DNA of 40,681 bases, from contig JACVCS010000030.1 in assembly GCA_016741915.1 (NCBI GenBank), forward strand, positions 1 through 40,681, given 5' to 3'. Source of the DNA: Phycisphaerales bacterium (GTDB lineage Bacteria > Planctomycetota > Phycisphaerae > Phycisphaerales > UBA1924). Of this stretch, positions 1 to 6,921 are shown in pieces (position 1 is the stretch's first letter; every line of letters starts with the position of its first letter). The notes under the pieces were generated by a model that did no database searches, was not told where the DNA came from, and saw only the letters and a program-made list of their open reading frames with translations. A program made the position numbers and the translations under genes.

Positions 1-443
1 GAAGGGGGGGGAGGGGGGGTGACGCGGGAACCCAGGTCGCGTCCGCGCTGGATCAACTGCGGCTCGGCCTTGGCGCGGTCGACGGATTCGGGGTTCTTTT
101 CCAGCACGTAGTGCCAGGCGATGCGGGTATTGAAGGGGAAGGGGGCGGCGACGAGGTCGAGCCCGGGCTGTTCGTGGAGGGGTGCTTTGGTGTCTTCGCT
201 GGTGACGATGGACTGATAGCCGTCGAGGGTGAGGCGGACGTCGTAGGTGCCGAAGAACCGGAAGTCGGTCTCGCAGGGCGTGGTGCCGACTTGTTGATCG
301 TTGAGGAAGACGGTGGCGCCGGGGGGCTCGCTGGTGACGAGGATGGATCGGCGCACGCAGGCGGGGAGGGTGAGGGCGGAGGCGCAGAGGGCCAGGAGCA
401 GCGCACGCGTGCGGGGCGTGATGGGGCGGAGCCGAGTGGACAT
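1..443 (-). CDS. PEGA-domain lipoprotein (C-terminus cut by window edge)
   Basis: The gene starts at the ATG at 443-441 and reads off the left edge after 147 codons, so it is partial. Residues 1-29 form a lipoprotein signal: basic start, Leu/Ala-rich core and lipobox L-P-A-C with Cys29. Residues about 33-80 match a PEGA domain (SEPPGATVFLNDQQVG, then TLDGY), a small beta fold found on surface and envelope proteins. It follows lptB by 58 nt on the same strand. There is no Shine-Dalgarno; TACGCT lies 6 nt before the ATG, so it may have its own leaderless promoter. The last visible codons are poly-Pro from G-runs at the window edge. Role beyond an outer-membrane or periplasmic lipoprotein is unknown. 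Confidence 0.8.
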   Translation of the reverse strand, partial: MSTRLRPITPRTRALLLALCASALTLPACVRRSILVTSEPPGATVFLNDQQVGTTPCETDFRFFGTYDVRLTLDGYQSIVTSEDTKAPLHEQPGLDLVAAPFPFNTRIAWHYVLEKNPESVDRAKAEPQLIQRGRDLGSRVTPPPPP

Positions 444-449
444 GCTCAG

Positions 450-455
450 AGCGTA
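450..455 (-). promoter_or_regulatory. Candidate -10 (TACGCT) for a leaderless PEGA lipoprotein mRNA
   Basis: On the minus strand TACGCT ends 6 nt before the ATG at 443. No Shine-Dalgarno is present and no clear -35 is seen. It belongs to a set of eleven such sites in the window. Confidence 0.4.
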
Positions 456-501
456 GCGAAGAAGGCGCGAGTGTGTGTACGGCCGGGAGACTCGGCGGCG
501 T

Positions 502-1305
502 TCAGCGGGTTGACGCGGAGGTGCCGACGGACCCGTTGGTGGCGGCGGGGGTGGTGTGGGCGGCGTGGGCGTCGTCGAACTCGTCGCCCCGGAAGAGCGA
601 GCCGAGGTAGGTGCGTTTGACGAGCTCGTCGTTGATGAGCTGCTTGGGGGTGCCCTCGGCGAACTTTTTGCCCTCGTCGATGATGTACGCGCGGTCGCAG
701 ACGCGGAGGGTCTGCTGGACGTTGTGGTCGGTGATGAGGCAGGCGATGCCCAGTTCGCGGAGGCGGCGGATCTCGCGCTGGAGGTCTTCCACCGCGATGG
801 GGTCTACGCCGCTGAAGGGCTCGTCGAGGAGGATGATCTTGGGGCTGGTGATCAGCGCGCGGGCGATCTCGAGCTTTCGGCGTTCGCCGCCGGAGCAGGT
901 GCGGGCCTGGTGCTTGGCTTTGTGCGTGAGGTGGAACTGGGCGAGGAGTTCCGCGGCGCGCTGGCGGCGCTGGGCGCGTGAGAGGGGGAGGGTTTCGAGA
1001 ATTGCGAGCAGATTCTGCTCGCAGGTCAGGCGTGTGAAGACGCTGGGCTCCTGGCTGAGGTAGCCCATGCCCATGCGGGCGCGCTGGTACATCGCGAGTT
1101 GGGTGACGTCTTGACCATCGAAGACCACGCGGCCGGCGTCGGCCTCGATCATGCCGATGGTCATGCGGAAGCTGGTGGTCTTGCCCGCGCCGTTGCGACC
1201 CAGCAAGCCGACGATCTCGGACTTGTCGATATGGAACGAAACCCCCTGCACCACGGCGCGACCGGCGTAGGTCTTCTGCAGGTTGAAGGCTTCGAGAAGT
1301 GGCAT
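502..1305 (-). CDS. lptB: LPS export ABC transporter ATP-binding protein LptB
   Basis: 267 aa ABC ATPase that powers lipopolysaccharide extraction from the inner membrane by the LptBFGC complex. Visible motifs are Walker A GRNGAGKTT (about residues 37-45), the Q-loop region LSQEPSVF, signature CSGGERRK, Walker B IILLDEPFSGVD and switch His in LITDHN. The sequence around RLTCEQNLL and DEGKKFAEGTP is typical of LptB rather than of amino-acid transporter ATPases. It is about 25 residues longer than usual because of an Ala/Thr-rich C-terminal tail. It starts 30 nt after the exo/endonuclease gene stop and is followed by a lipoprotein gene. Other lpt genes are not in the window. It implies an LPS-type outer membrane. 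Confidence 0.93.
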   Translation of the reverse strand: MPLLEAFNLQKTYAGRAVVQGVSFHIDKSEIVGLLGRNGAGKTTSFRMTIGMIEADAGRVVFDGQDVTQLAMYQRARMGMGYLSQEPSVFTRLTCEQNLLAILETLPLSRAQRRQRAAELLAQFHLTHKAKHQARTCSGGERRKLEIARALITSPKIILLDEPFSGVDPIAVEDLQREIRRLRELGIACLITDHNVQQTLRVCDRAYIIDEGKKFAEGTPKQLINDELVKRTYLGSLFRGDEFDDAHAAHTTPAATNGSVGTSASTR

Positions 1306-1335
1306 CGGTAAGAGGGGATGGTACTCGGTCGGGGC

Positions 1336-2454
1336 TCACTTGGCTTTCACCAGGCGCACGACTTGTGGGCGGTGGTCGGAGCCGATGGAAGGCCCGACGC
1401 GGGCCTCAACCGCCCTCAGTTCTGAAGTGGAGTAGACGTGGTCGATGCGGATGCCGGGCAGGTTGGAGAGTGGGGCGATATCGGGCCAGGTGTGCCCGGT
1501 GCCTTGCCCCGCCTGCGCGTGCGATTCGATGAGCCCCGCGGCGCGAAGCACCGCGTGCTGCGGGCTGCTGGGGGTGCTGTTGAAATCGCCGGCGAGGATC
1601 ACGGCCGATGGGTTGGGGCTGGTTGCCATCGAGCGGAGCCAGTCTCTCAGCCAGGCGAACTGCACGCGTTGCTCGCGGAGCATGGAGGGATCGCCCGGCG
1701 GCACGAGGTGCAGGTTCTGGATGACGACGGGCAAGCCGTCGAAGGAGATGGTGGTGCGGATTTGCGGGTCGTGCAGGCCCACGACGCCGCCGAGGCGTGA
1801 ATCGCGGAGGAGCGTGCCTTGGGGGAAGAGTTGGGGTTCGGATTGGAAGGGGATGCGTGAGTAGATGGCCTGGCCGAAGGCATCGGAGCGGAGGGCCTCG
1901 GATCGGTGCGGGTGTGTGACGCTCAGGGCTGAGCGGAGCGAAGCGATATGCGCCGGGGTGATTTCCTGCAGGATCACCACGTCGGCGTTCTCGGCGTTGA
2001 TCAGGCTGATGAGTTTGGAAAGATCAGGATTGCCCAAGTTGACGTTCGCGACCACGAGGGTGAGTGTGGGTTGCTGGGGGTTGGGTGCCGGGGATGCGGG
2101 GCGGGTGATGGCACGCAGCGTGGGCCAGCAGAGCGCGAGGGCGAAGATGCATGAAAGGACGAAGAGTCGGCGCGCTCGGAAGATCAGCGCGAGCACCGCG
2201 AGGACCGTCATCGCGATCCCCGCGTGCAGGATGAACGTGCGGAGCATGAACGCGACGAAAGCGAAGGTCAGGTGCGTTGAGCCCGAGGCGAGAAGATCGG
2301 TGGGCATCGCGTACGCGAAGACGTAGGCAGCAAGTGACGCGAGCCAGCAGGCCCAGAGCGATGTGCGGGCGAGGGTTGTCAGGCGGGCGCGGAGGGTGGG
2401 ATGTGTGCGGGAGGATGGTTGAGGAGAGGGCGCGGGCGGTTCGCGGTTGAGCAT
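1336..2454 (-). CDS. Membrane-anchored endonuclease/exonuclease/phosphatase family protein
   Basis: 372 aa. The N-terminal third carries a Pro/Arg-rich stretch and three predicted membrane helices (about 31-50, 60-88, 97-112). The C-terminal domain is an EEP-fold metal-dependent phosphoesterase: VVANVNLGNP, the Glu of VVILQEITP, the catalytic GDFNSTP (about residue 289), IDHVYS and the terminal SDHRP. This membrane-plus-EEP layout resembles E. coli YafD and related proteins; the substrate cannot be told from sequence. The ATG at 2454 was preferred over the TTG three codons upstream. A TAGTTG lies 6 nt before it, a near miss to the leaderless -10 pattern. It is probably the first gene of the lptB unit. 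Confidence 0.82.
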   Translation of the reverse strand: MLNREPPAPSPQPSSRTHPTLRARLTTLARTSLWACWLASLAAYVFAYAMPTDLLASGSTHLTFAFVAFMLRTFILHAGIAMTVLAVLALIFRARRLFVLSCIFALALCWPTLRAITRPASPAPNPQQPTLTLVVANVNLGNPDLSKLISLINAENADVVILQEITPAHIASLRSALSVTHPHRSEALRSDAFGQAIYSRIPFQSEPQLFPQGTLLRDSRLGGVVGLHDPQIRTTISFDGLPVVIQNLHLVPPGDPSMLREQRVQFAWLRDWLRSMATSPNPSAVILAGDFNSTPSSPQHAVLRAAGLIESHAQAGQGTGHTWPDIAPLSNLPGIRIDHVYSTSELRAVEARVGPSIGSDHRPQVVRLVKAK

Positions 2455-2541
2455 GGAGAGCAACTACGCCCGAGCGTGTGCGGGGAGTTCAGGCCAATCT
2501 TGATGTTTGCGTCAGACCGTTGCGGCGGAGCGAAGAAAAGA

Positions 2542-3669
2542 TCAGTGCCCGAAGAGGTTCTTCGGCGCGAACATGCCCTTGCTCTCGAAGTACTTCAGGG
2601 CTTCGTCGACGCTCTTGAAGACCTTGGTGGCGGTTTCGGTGATGAAGGGGCTGGGGTGCTTCTTGGGCTTCCAGACGACGTAGACCTCTTTGGTGTGTTC
2701 CCAGGCGTGTTGGAGTTCGCGTTCCACGCCGCTGGAGAGGCCCGGGACGCCGCCTGGGAGTTCGGGGACGAGGCTGACGATCATGTCGCTCTGGTCGATG
2801 AGCTTGAAGTCGCGCATGTAGATCTGCCCGTCGATGTCCCCGGCGATATCGAGGATCTCGCGGACCTTGACCTTGATCGGTTCGGCCGCGGCGGCCTTGG
2901 AGCCGCCGAAGCTGTGCGGGGCGACCTCGATGAACTCCTTGCCGTCGCGGGCGGCGGCGATGCCGCGTTCGAGCAGGAGCTTCTCGTCAACATCGCCCGG
3001 ATCAAAGCAGACGAAGTTCTTCGCCAGCTCGGCGCGGAAGTGGTCGATCTCCGCCAGCACGTCGGGCATGTCCACCACGTGGCTCATGGGGAAGCTGGGG
3101 TAGACGGTGCGCATGCCGGGGCGGCAGACGAGGCGGAAGAGCGTCTGCGTGGTGTCGATGTGACGCCCGCGCGAGAGGATGTAGAACTTGCTGTTGGGGA
3201 TGGCCTGAGCGAGCAGTTCGGTGGCGAGGATCTCTTCCTCGCGCCAGACCATGCAGTCCTTGAGCGTCGCGTCGATGACGTGGTCGCGGTGCAGGCGGTT
3301 GTGGACCACCTCGATGTTGTCCACGAGGCAGACCAGCAGGTCGGGCTGGAGCATGCGGATCTGGTCGAAATCGAAGGCGGCGAAAAGCCCGTGACGCCAG
3401 CGGAAGGTGGCGTGGGTGTTGACCAGAATGTTCTTCTTGTCCTTGGCGTCGGCGATGACGTCCTTGAACGCCGCCCGGCGCAGCGAGTTCAGGCGGCTCA
3501 GCGGCAGGTCGAGGATCTTCCCGGGGCGGATGTCGCGGGCTTCCTGGTACATCAGGTCCCCGACGTTGTACAGGTCGATCTTCTCGCCCTGCTGCCCCGC
3601 GAAGGCGGCGGTATTGGTCAGGTACTGCTTCTTATCCAGCCCGATCTGCCCGGTGACGATGGCTCGCAT
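2542..3669 (-). CDS. AdkA-like nucleotide kinase domain fused to a deoxyribosyltransferase-like domain
   Basis: 375 aa, no family that I can name for the whole protein. The N-terminal ~200 residues follow the layout of archaeal-type adenylate kinase (AdkA): a P-loop position (VTGQIGLDKKQ), then YNVGDLMYQEA, ILVNTHATFRW, and LQPDLLVCLVDN. The P-loop lacks the GK[ST] of a normal Walker A. The C-terminal part (about 285-350) has IDQSDMIVSLVPE, then SSGVERELQHA and KEVYVVW, the pattern of nucleoside 2-deoxyribosyltransferase-like domains with the Glu in the place of the catalytic Glu. A role in nucleotide or nucleoside handling is inference. The ATG at 3669 is preferred over a TTG at 3705. A terminator hairpin lies 41 nt upstream, inside the presumed leader. 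It is divergent from the arsR cluster. Confidence 0.65.
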   Translation of the reverse strand: MRAIVTGQIGLDKKQYLTNTAAFAGQQGEKIDLYNVGDLMYQEARDIRPGKILDLPLSRLNSLRRAAFKDVIADAKDKKNILVNTHATFRWRHGLFAAFDFDQIRMLQPDLLVCLVDNIEVVHNRLHRDHVIDATLKDCMVWREEEILATELLAQAIPNSKFYILSRGRHIDTTQTLFRLVCRPGMRTVYPSFPMSHVVDMPDVLAEIDHFRAELAKNFVCFDPGDVDEKLLLERGIAAARDGKEFIEVAPHSFGGSKAAAAEPIKVKVREILDIAGDIDGQIYMRDFKLIDQSDMIVSLVPELPGGVPGLSSGVERELQHAWEHTKEVYVVWKPKKHPSPFITETATKVFKSVDEALKYFESKGMFAPKNLFGH

Positions 3670-3709
3670 AGAGGCTATTGAAGCCCGGGTTTCAGGCTCA
3701 AGCAACGCG

Positions 3710-3730
3710 AAAAACCCCGAATCGTCGGGG
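3710..3730 (-). terminator. Intrinsic terminator in the leader of the AdkA-like fusion gene
   Basis: Read on the minus strand: stem CCCCGA, loop CGAT, stem TCGGGG, then TTTTT. The hairpin is perfect and is followed by a T-run, yet it lies upstream of the gene at 3669 and points toward it. No minus-strand gene precedes it, so it ends either a short transcript starting near 3740-3880 or acts as an attenuator. Confidence 0.6.
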
Positions 3731-3847
3731 TGGGCGGCTGAGTCTGACCAACAGCGATCGACGAAGAGCGGCAGCGTGAAACCGAAGCCCGGGCGATCGC
3801 CAAGCCTCGGCTGGAAGTCCGCAGTGCACGAACTTCACCATGAAGAC

Positions 3848-3875
3848 TTGACATATAAGCGAATGGTGATATGAT
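3848..3875 (+). promoter_or_regulatory. Sigma70 promoter and candidate ArsR operator for the arsR cluster
   Basis: TTGACA at 3848-3853, a 16-bp spacer, and TATGAT at 3870-3875, close to consensus. The -10 ends 6 nt before the arsR ATG, so the transcript would be leaderless. The spacer holds an imperfect inverted repeat, CATATAAG near 3852 against GGTGATATG ending at 3873, in the place expected for an autoregulatory ArsR-type operator. Confidence 0.75.
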
Positions 3876-3881
3876 TGGGTC

Positions 3882-4352
3882 ATGGCTCGTCTCGCCGCAG
3901 ACTCGTCCGCCTTTGCCGCTGTTGCGGACCCGACCCGTCGGGCGATTCTCGATGCGCTCGCACGTGGCGGGGAGCAGACGGTCAACGACCTGCGCAAGGC
4001 GCTGGGCAAGCTGGCTTCGCGGATCTCGCAGCCGGCGTTCAGTCAGCACCTGGCGGTCTTGCGAAGTGCAAGGCTGGTCGAAGCGGAGCCGCGCGGGCGG
4101 CACCGGGTGTACACGCTGCGGGCGAAGCCCTTGAAAGACGTCAACGACTGGGTGGCGACGTACAGCAAGTTCTGGGATGAGAAGCTCGACGCGCTGGGGA
4201 CGTACCTGGATGCGCAGCACGCGAGCGCGGGTGGTGAAGAGGCGCGGGGTGATCACGCCGAGGGGGATCGGACGCTCGGGCGCGAGCGTTCGCATACTCA
4301 GCACAAAGAGTCTCGGCACCAGGAGTCTCGGCACAAGGAGCCCCGGCCATGA
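3882..4352 (+). CDS. ArsR-family transcriptional regulator
   Basis: 156 aa. Residues about 8-95 form an ArsR-type winged helix: VADPTRRAILDALARG, then SQPAFSQHLAVLRSARLV as the recognition helix, then the wing RGRHRVYTLRAKPL. No CxC metal motif is seen, in line with the ArsR subfamily that pairs with SRPBCC (AHSA1) proteins rather than sensing metals. The last ~45 residues are charged and disordered, ending in three 5-residue repeats (HKESR, HQESR, HKEPR). The stop overlaps the next ATG (ATGA), so the genes are translationally coupled. A consensus promoter and an inverted repeat lie immediately upstream, suggesting autorepression. Confidence 0.9.
   Translation: MARLAADSSAFAAVADPTRRAILDALARGGEQTVNDLRKALGKLASRISQPAFSQHLAVLRSARLVEAEPRGRHRVYTLRAKPLKDVNDWVATYSKFWDEKLDALGTYLDAQHASAGGEEARGDHAEGDRTLGRERSHTQHKESRHQESRHKEPRP
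4297..4341 (+). repeat. Three tandem 15-bp repeats at the arsR 3' end
   Basis: Three 15-bp units (4297-4311, 4312-4326, 4327-4341), all close to CTCGGCACAAGGAGT. Each adds five residues to ArsR. The third unit supplies the AAGGAG at 4335-4340, which sits 8 nt before the ATG of the next gene and is its Shine-Dalgarno. Confidence 0.75.
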
Positions 4353-4894
4353 GCACAGACGAACGCGGCGTGCTGCGCAAGGAGCGGGTCTATCCGCACG
4401 CACGCGAACTGGTTTGGGCGGCGTTGACCAATGGGGAGGCGCTGGCGCAGTGGCTGATGCCCAACGACTTCAAGCCCGAGCTTGGGTGTGAGTTCTGTTT
4501 TCACGTGGACCCGATGCCGATGCTGCCTGGGAACGTGGTGCGGTGCAAAGTGCTGGTGTTTGAGCCGACGGAGCGGATGGTGTGGAGCTGGCGGATGGTC
4601 TCCACAAAGCCCGGCAAGAGCCTGCCCGAGCAGGAGATCGAATGGGTGCTCAAGCCTCACGAAGGCGGCGGGACTCGGCTGATTTTCACGCAGCGCGGAG
4701 CGGCGGCGATGCCGTGGCTGTACCGTCTGATGATGTCGATGGGCTGGGGAACGATGATGAAGCGGTGGCTGCCGACGGTCATGGGCGCTTTCGAGCGGGG
4801 CGGCGACGGTGGGTATATCTACCGAAGACTGAGCAAAGCCCCGAACCGCGGGCATCACGGCGTGAAGACCGTGCCGGAGGGTTACTTCAAATGA
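4349..4894 (+). CDS. SRPBCC (AHSA1-like) domain protein, first copy
   Basis: 181 aa. START/AHSA1-type helix-grip fold: YPHARELVWAALTNGEALAQWLMPNDFKP at the N-terminus (a family hallmark), then an antiparallel sheet with RMVWSWRM and GGGTRLIFTQRG, and a C-terminal helix. Such proteins bind hydrophobic ligands or act as Hsp90 co-chaperone-like partners; the ligand here is unknown. It overlaps arsR upstream and the second SRPBCC gene downstream by ATGA. AAGGAG lies 8 nt before the start. Neighbouring genes suggest a stress- or ligand-responsive unit controlled by the ArsR protein. Confidence 0.85.
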   Translation: MSTDERGVLRKERVYPHARELVWAALTNGEALAQWLMPNDFKPELGCEFCFHVDPMPMLPGNVVRCKVLVFEPTERMVWSWRMVSTKPGKSLPEQEIEWVLKPHEGGGTRLIFTQRGAAAMPWLYRLMMSMGWGTMMKRWLPTVMGAFERGGDGGYIYRRLSKAPNRGHHGVKTVPEGYFK

Positions 4895-5397
4895 AAGTCG
4901 TGACGAAATCCCGCGTGTACCCGCACAGCATCGAGGACGTGTGGACAGCCATTACCGACGCGAGAGCGCTGGCGGAGTGGCTGATGCCCAACGACTTTCA
5001 GCCCGTGCTGGGGTCGAAGTTCCGCATGATGGTCGACCCGAACCCGATGTGCAACAGCACGCGGACCGAGGGCGAGGTCGTCGAGCTGAGCAGGCCCGCG
5101 CGGATGGTCTGGGTCTGGCGCGACTTTGACCCCAAGGGCAAAGTGACCGAGACGCGCGTGATCTGGGAACTCCAGAGCACCCCCGAGGGGACCCGGCTGA
5201 CCCTTCGGCACGAGAACGTGCAGAACCTCTCGTTCTTCACGCGGCTCATGGTCAGCATGGGCTGGGGCATGATGATGAAGAACCTGCTGTCCAAGGTGCT
5301 GCGCAACGTGCAACGCGGCGCGTTCACGCCCGGCGCGGTGCCCCTGAACAAGCGGTACTACAAGGCGAAGACGGTCCCGGCGGATCTGGTCAAGTAA
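4891..5397 (+). CDS. SRPBCC (AHSA1-like) domain protein, second copy
   Basis: 168 aa paralogue of the preceding gene: YPHSIEDVWTAITDARALAEWLMPNDFQP and RMVWVWRDFDP align directly with it, as does the C-terminal RLMVSMGWGMMMKNLL. The duplication is therefore local. The ATG overlaps the previous stop (ATGA) and is preceded by GGAGGG with 9-nt spacing. The strong MGW(G)MMMK stretch is shared by the two copies. Function beyond hydrophobic ligand binding is not predictable. Confidence 0.85.
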   Translation: MKVVTKSRVYPHSIEDVWTAITDARALAEWLMPNDFQPVLGSKFRMMVDPNPMCNSTRTEGEVVELSRPARMVWVWRDFDPKGKVTETRVIWELQSTPEGTRLTLRHENVQNLSFFTRLMVSMGWGMMMKNLLSKVLRNVQRGAFTPGAVPLNKRYYKAKTVPADLVK

Positions 5398-5517
5398 GTG
5401 GAGCGGCGCAAGAAGCAATGACGCACGGGCGTGCATGCCGATGTCGGCTGAAGGTCCGTGATCCATCAGGTCATCTTTGAACAGGGCAACGGAACCACTT
5501 TTCAGAAAGGCACGACG

Positions 5518-6303
5518 ATGAAGATTCCTCTCAGTGCGGTGATTCACGCGACGATCGGGGCGGCGGTGGTCTCGGCGGTGGTGCTCGCCTCGGCGCAGCC
5601 CGCTCATGACAAGCCCGCGATGCCGAACCCCCCGACGCCGCCGGCGATGCCGAGCATGCCGGCGATGCCCGGTGCGGGTGCAGGCGTGGGTGCCGGCGCG
5701 CACGGCGAGCCCGGCGCTCACGGAGCGGTCGGTGCGAATCCCAAGCCCGATACGGGCGCAGCGGGTCAGGTGAACCCGGCGCTGAACGAAGTTGATCCGG
5801 CGAAGGCGATGCAGGAGTGGATGACCCTGAGCAGCCCGGGCAAGGCGCACGAGAAGCTCAAGGCGATGGAGGGTTCGTACAAGACCACCACGCGCGTGTG
5901 GATGCAGCCCGGCGGGCAGCCCATGGAATCGCAGGGGAAAGCAACCTTTAAGATGATCCTGGGCGGGCGGTTCCTGCAGCAGGACTTTGAGGGGCAGATG
6001 ATGGGCATGCCCCAGATGGGGTTGGGCTTGCTGGGGTACGACAATCACCGCAAGCAGTTCATGGGCGTGTGGTGCGACACGTTCGCGACGACGATGTACA
6101 CCATGGCCGGTGGCTTGAGCAAGGACGGCAAGAGCATCACGATGTTCGGGCAGATGGACGAACCGTCGACGAAGGAGATCGGCAAGATCGTCAAGTGGGT
6201 CACGCGCGAGCAGGACAAGGACACGTTCTTCTTCGAGGCGTGGGAAGTGCAGTACGGCGAGCCGTTCATGGTGATGCAGGTGCGGTACGACCGGGCGAAG
6301 TGA
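5518..6303 (+). CDS. Secreted DUF1579 family protein
   Basis: 261 aa. A Sec signal peptide (about 1-26, ending near LASAQ) is followed by a Pro/Met/Gly/Ala-rich linker to about residue 95. The rest matches DUF1579: AHEKLKAMEGSYKT, FKMILGGRFLQQDFEG, LGLLGYDNHRKQFMGVW and the C-terminal VMQVRYDRAK. The ATG at 5518 is chosen over an in-frame GTG at 5458 because it has AGAAAGG upstream and begins a signal peptide. It is 120 nt after the SRPBCC pair on the same strand and ends at a good terminator, so it likely belongs to the ArsR-controlled unit. Molecular role unknown. Confidence 0.83.
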   Translation: MKIPLSAVIHATIGAAVVSAVVLASAQPAHDKPAMPNPPTPPAMPSMPAMPGAGAGVGAGAHGEPGAHGAVGANPKPDTGAAGQVNPALNEVDPAKAMQEWMTLSSPGKAHEKLKAMEGSYKTTTRVWMQPGGQPMESQGKATFKMILGGRFLQQDFEGQMMGMPQMGLGLLGYDNHRKQFMGVWCDTFATTMYTMAGGLSKDGKSITMFGQMDEPSTKEIGKIVKWVTREQDKDTFFFEAWEVQYGEPFMVMQVRYDRAK

Positions 6304-6340
6304 TCTGGGCATCGCCGAACGATCGGCAGAAGAAACCAAG

Positions 6341-6376
6341 CCCCGCGCCACGGTTGATCCGCCGGCGCGGGGTTTT
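6341..6376 (+). terminator. Intrinsic terminator after the ArsR/SRPBCC/DUF1579 cluster
   Basis: Stem CCCCGCGCC (6341-6349) pairs with GGCGCGGGG (6364-6372), followed by TTTT. It lies 37 nt after the DUF1579 stop. Confidence 0.85.
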
Positions 6377-6425
6377 ATCGTTCGGGGTGGTTGATCGGCA
6401 ACGATAACCGCGAAGGAGGCGGCAC

Positions 6426-6881
6426 ATGCACGCAGCGGAAGAGAACGTTGGCGGGTACACGGTCACCACCGACCCGGCGCGCGTCGACGCGGTGCAGATC
6501 CACGCGATGCTCCGCACGGCCTATTGGTCAGAGCGCGTCCGGTTCGACGTTGTTGAACGTGCGCTGAAGAACAGCCTTGTGGTGGTGGCGATCGAGAATG
6601 CCACGGGCAAGACCGTCGCGGTTGCGCGCCTGGTGACCGACTATGCGACTTTCGCGTGGCTGTGCGACGTGTTTGTGATGCCGGAGCATCGCGGCAAGGG
6701 GCTCTCCAAGCGAATCCTCACGACGCTCGAGCGCGACGAGCGGCTGAAGACCCTGCGGCGCTGGTGCCTGGCAACGCGCGACGCCCACGGCCTGTACGAG
6801 CAGTTCGGATACCGGGGTGTCGATGCCAAGGCGTGGATGGAAAAGAAGCCGCCGGCGGAGAACTGGCGCGAGGTGGAGTGA
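6426..6881 (+). CDS. GNAT-family N-acetyltransferase
   Basis: 151 aa. GNAT fold with acetyl-CoA motif A in DVFVMPEHRGKGLSKRIL (R/QxxGxG/A as HRGKGL) and the C-terminal segment ARDAHGLYEQFGYRGV, where Tyr is in the usual general-acid region. Substrate unknown; the overall pattern resembles YjaB/PA4794-like small-molecule acetyltransferases. It has an ideal AAGGAGG 6 nt before the ATG and lies just after the terminator, so it is an independent transcript. It is convergent with the beta-helix gene. Confidence 0.88.
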   Translation: MHAAEENVGGYTVTTDPARVDAVQIHAMLRTAYWSERVRFDVVERALKNSLVVVAIENATGKTVAVARLVTDYATFAWLCDVFVMPEHRGKGLSKRILTTLERDERLKTLRRWCLATRDAHGLYEQFGYRGVDAKAWMEKKPPAENWREVE

Positions 6882-6921
6882 GCGAGAGCGGGGTCGGTGA
6901 GTTCGAGATCGCGTCGGCGTA

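Noticed and set aside
3670..3705. TTG start at 3705 for the AdkA-like fusion
   Set aside because: The first 12 codons match nothing and the ATG begins the P-loop strand directly.
4882..6351. 489-codon minus-strand frame across SRPBCC2 and DUF1579
   Set aside because: Shadow of two well-supported plus-strand genes; rich in His/Arg/Leu with no domain.
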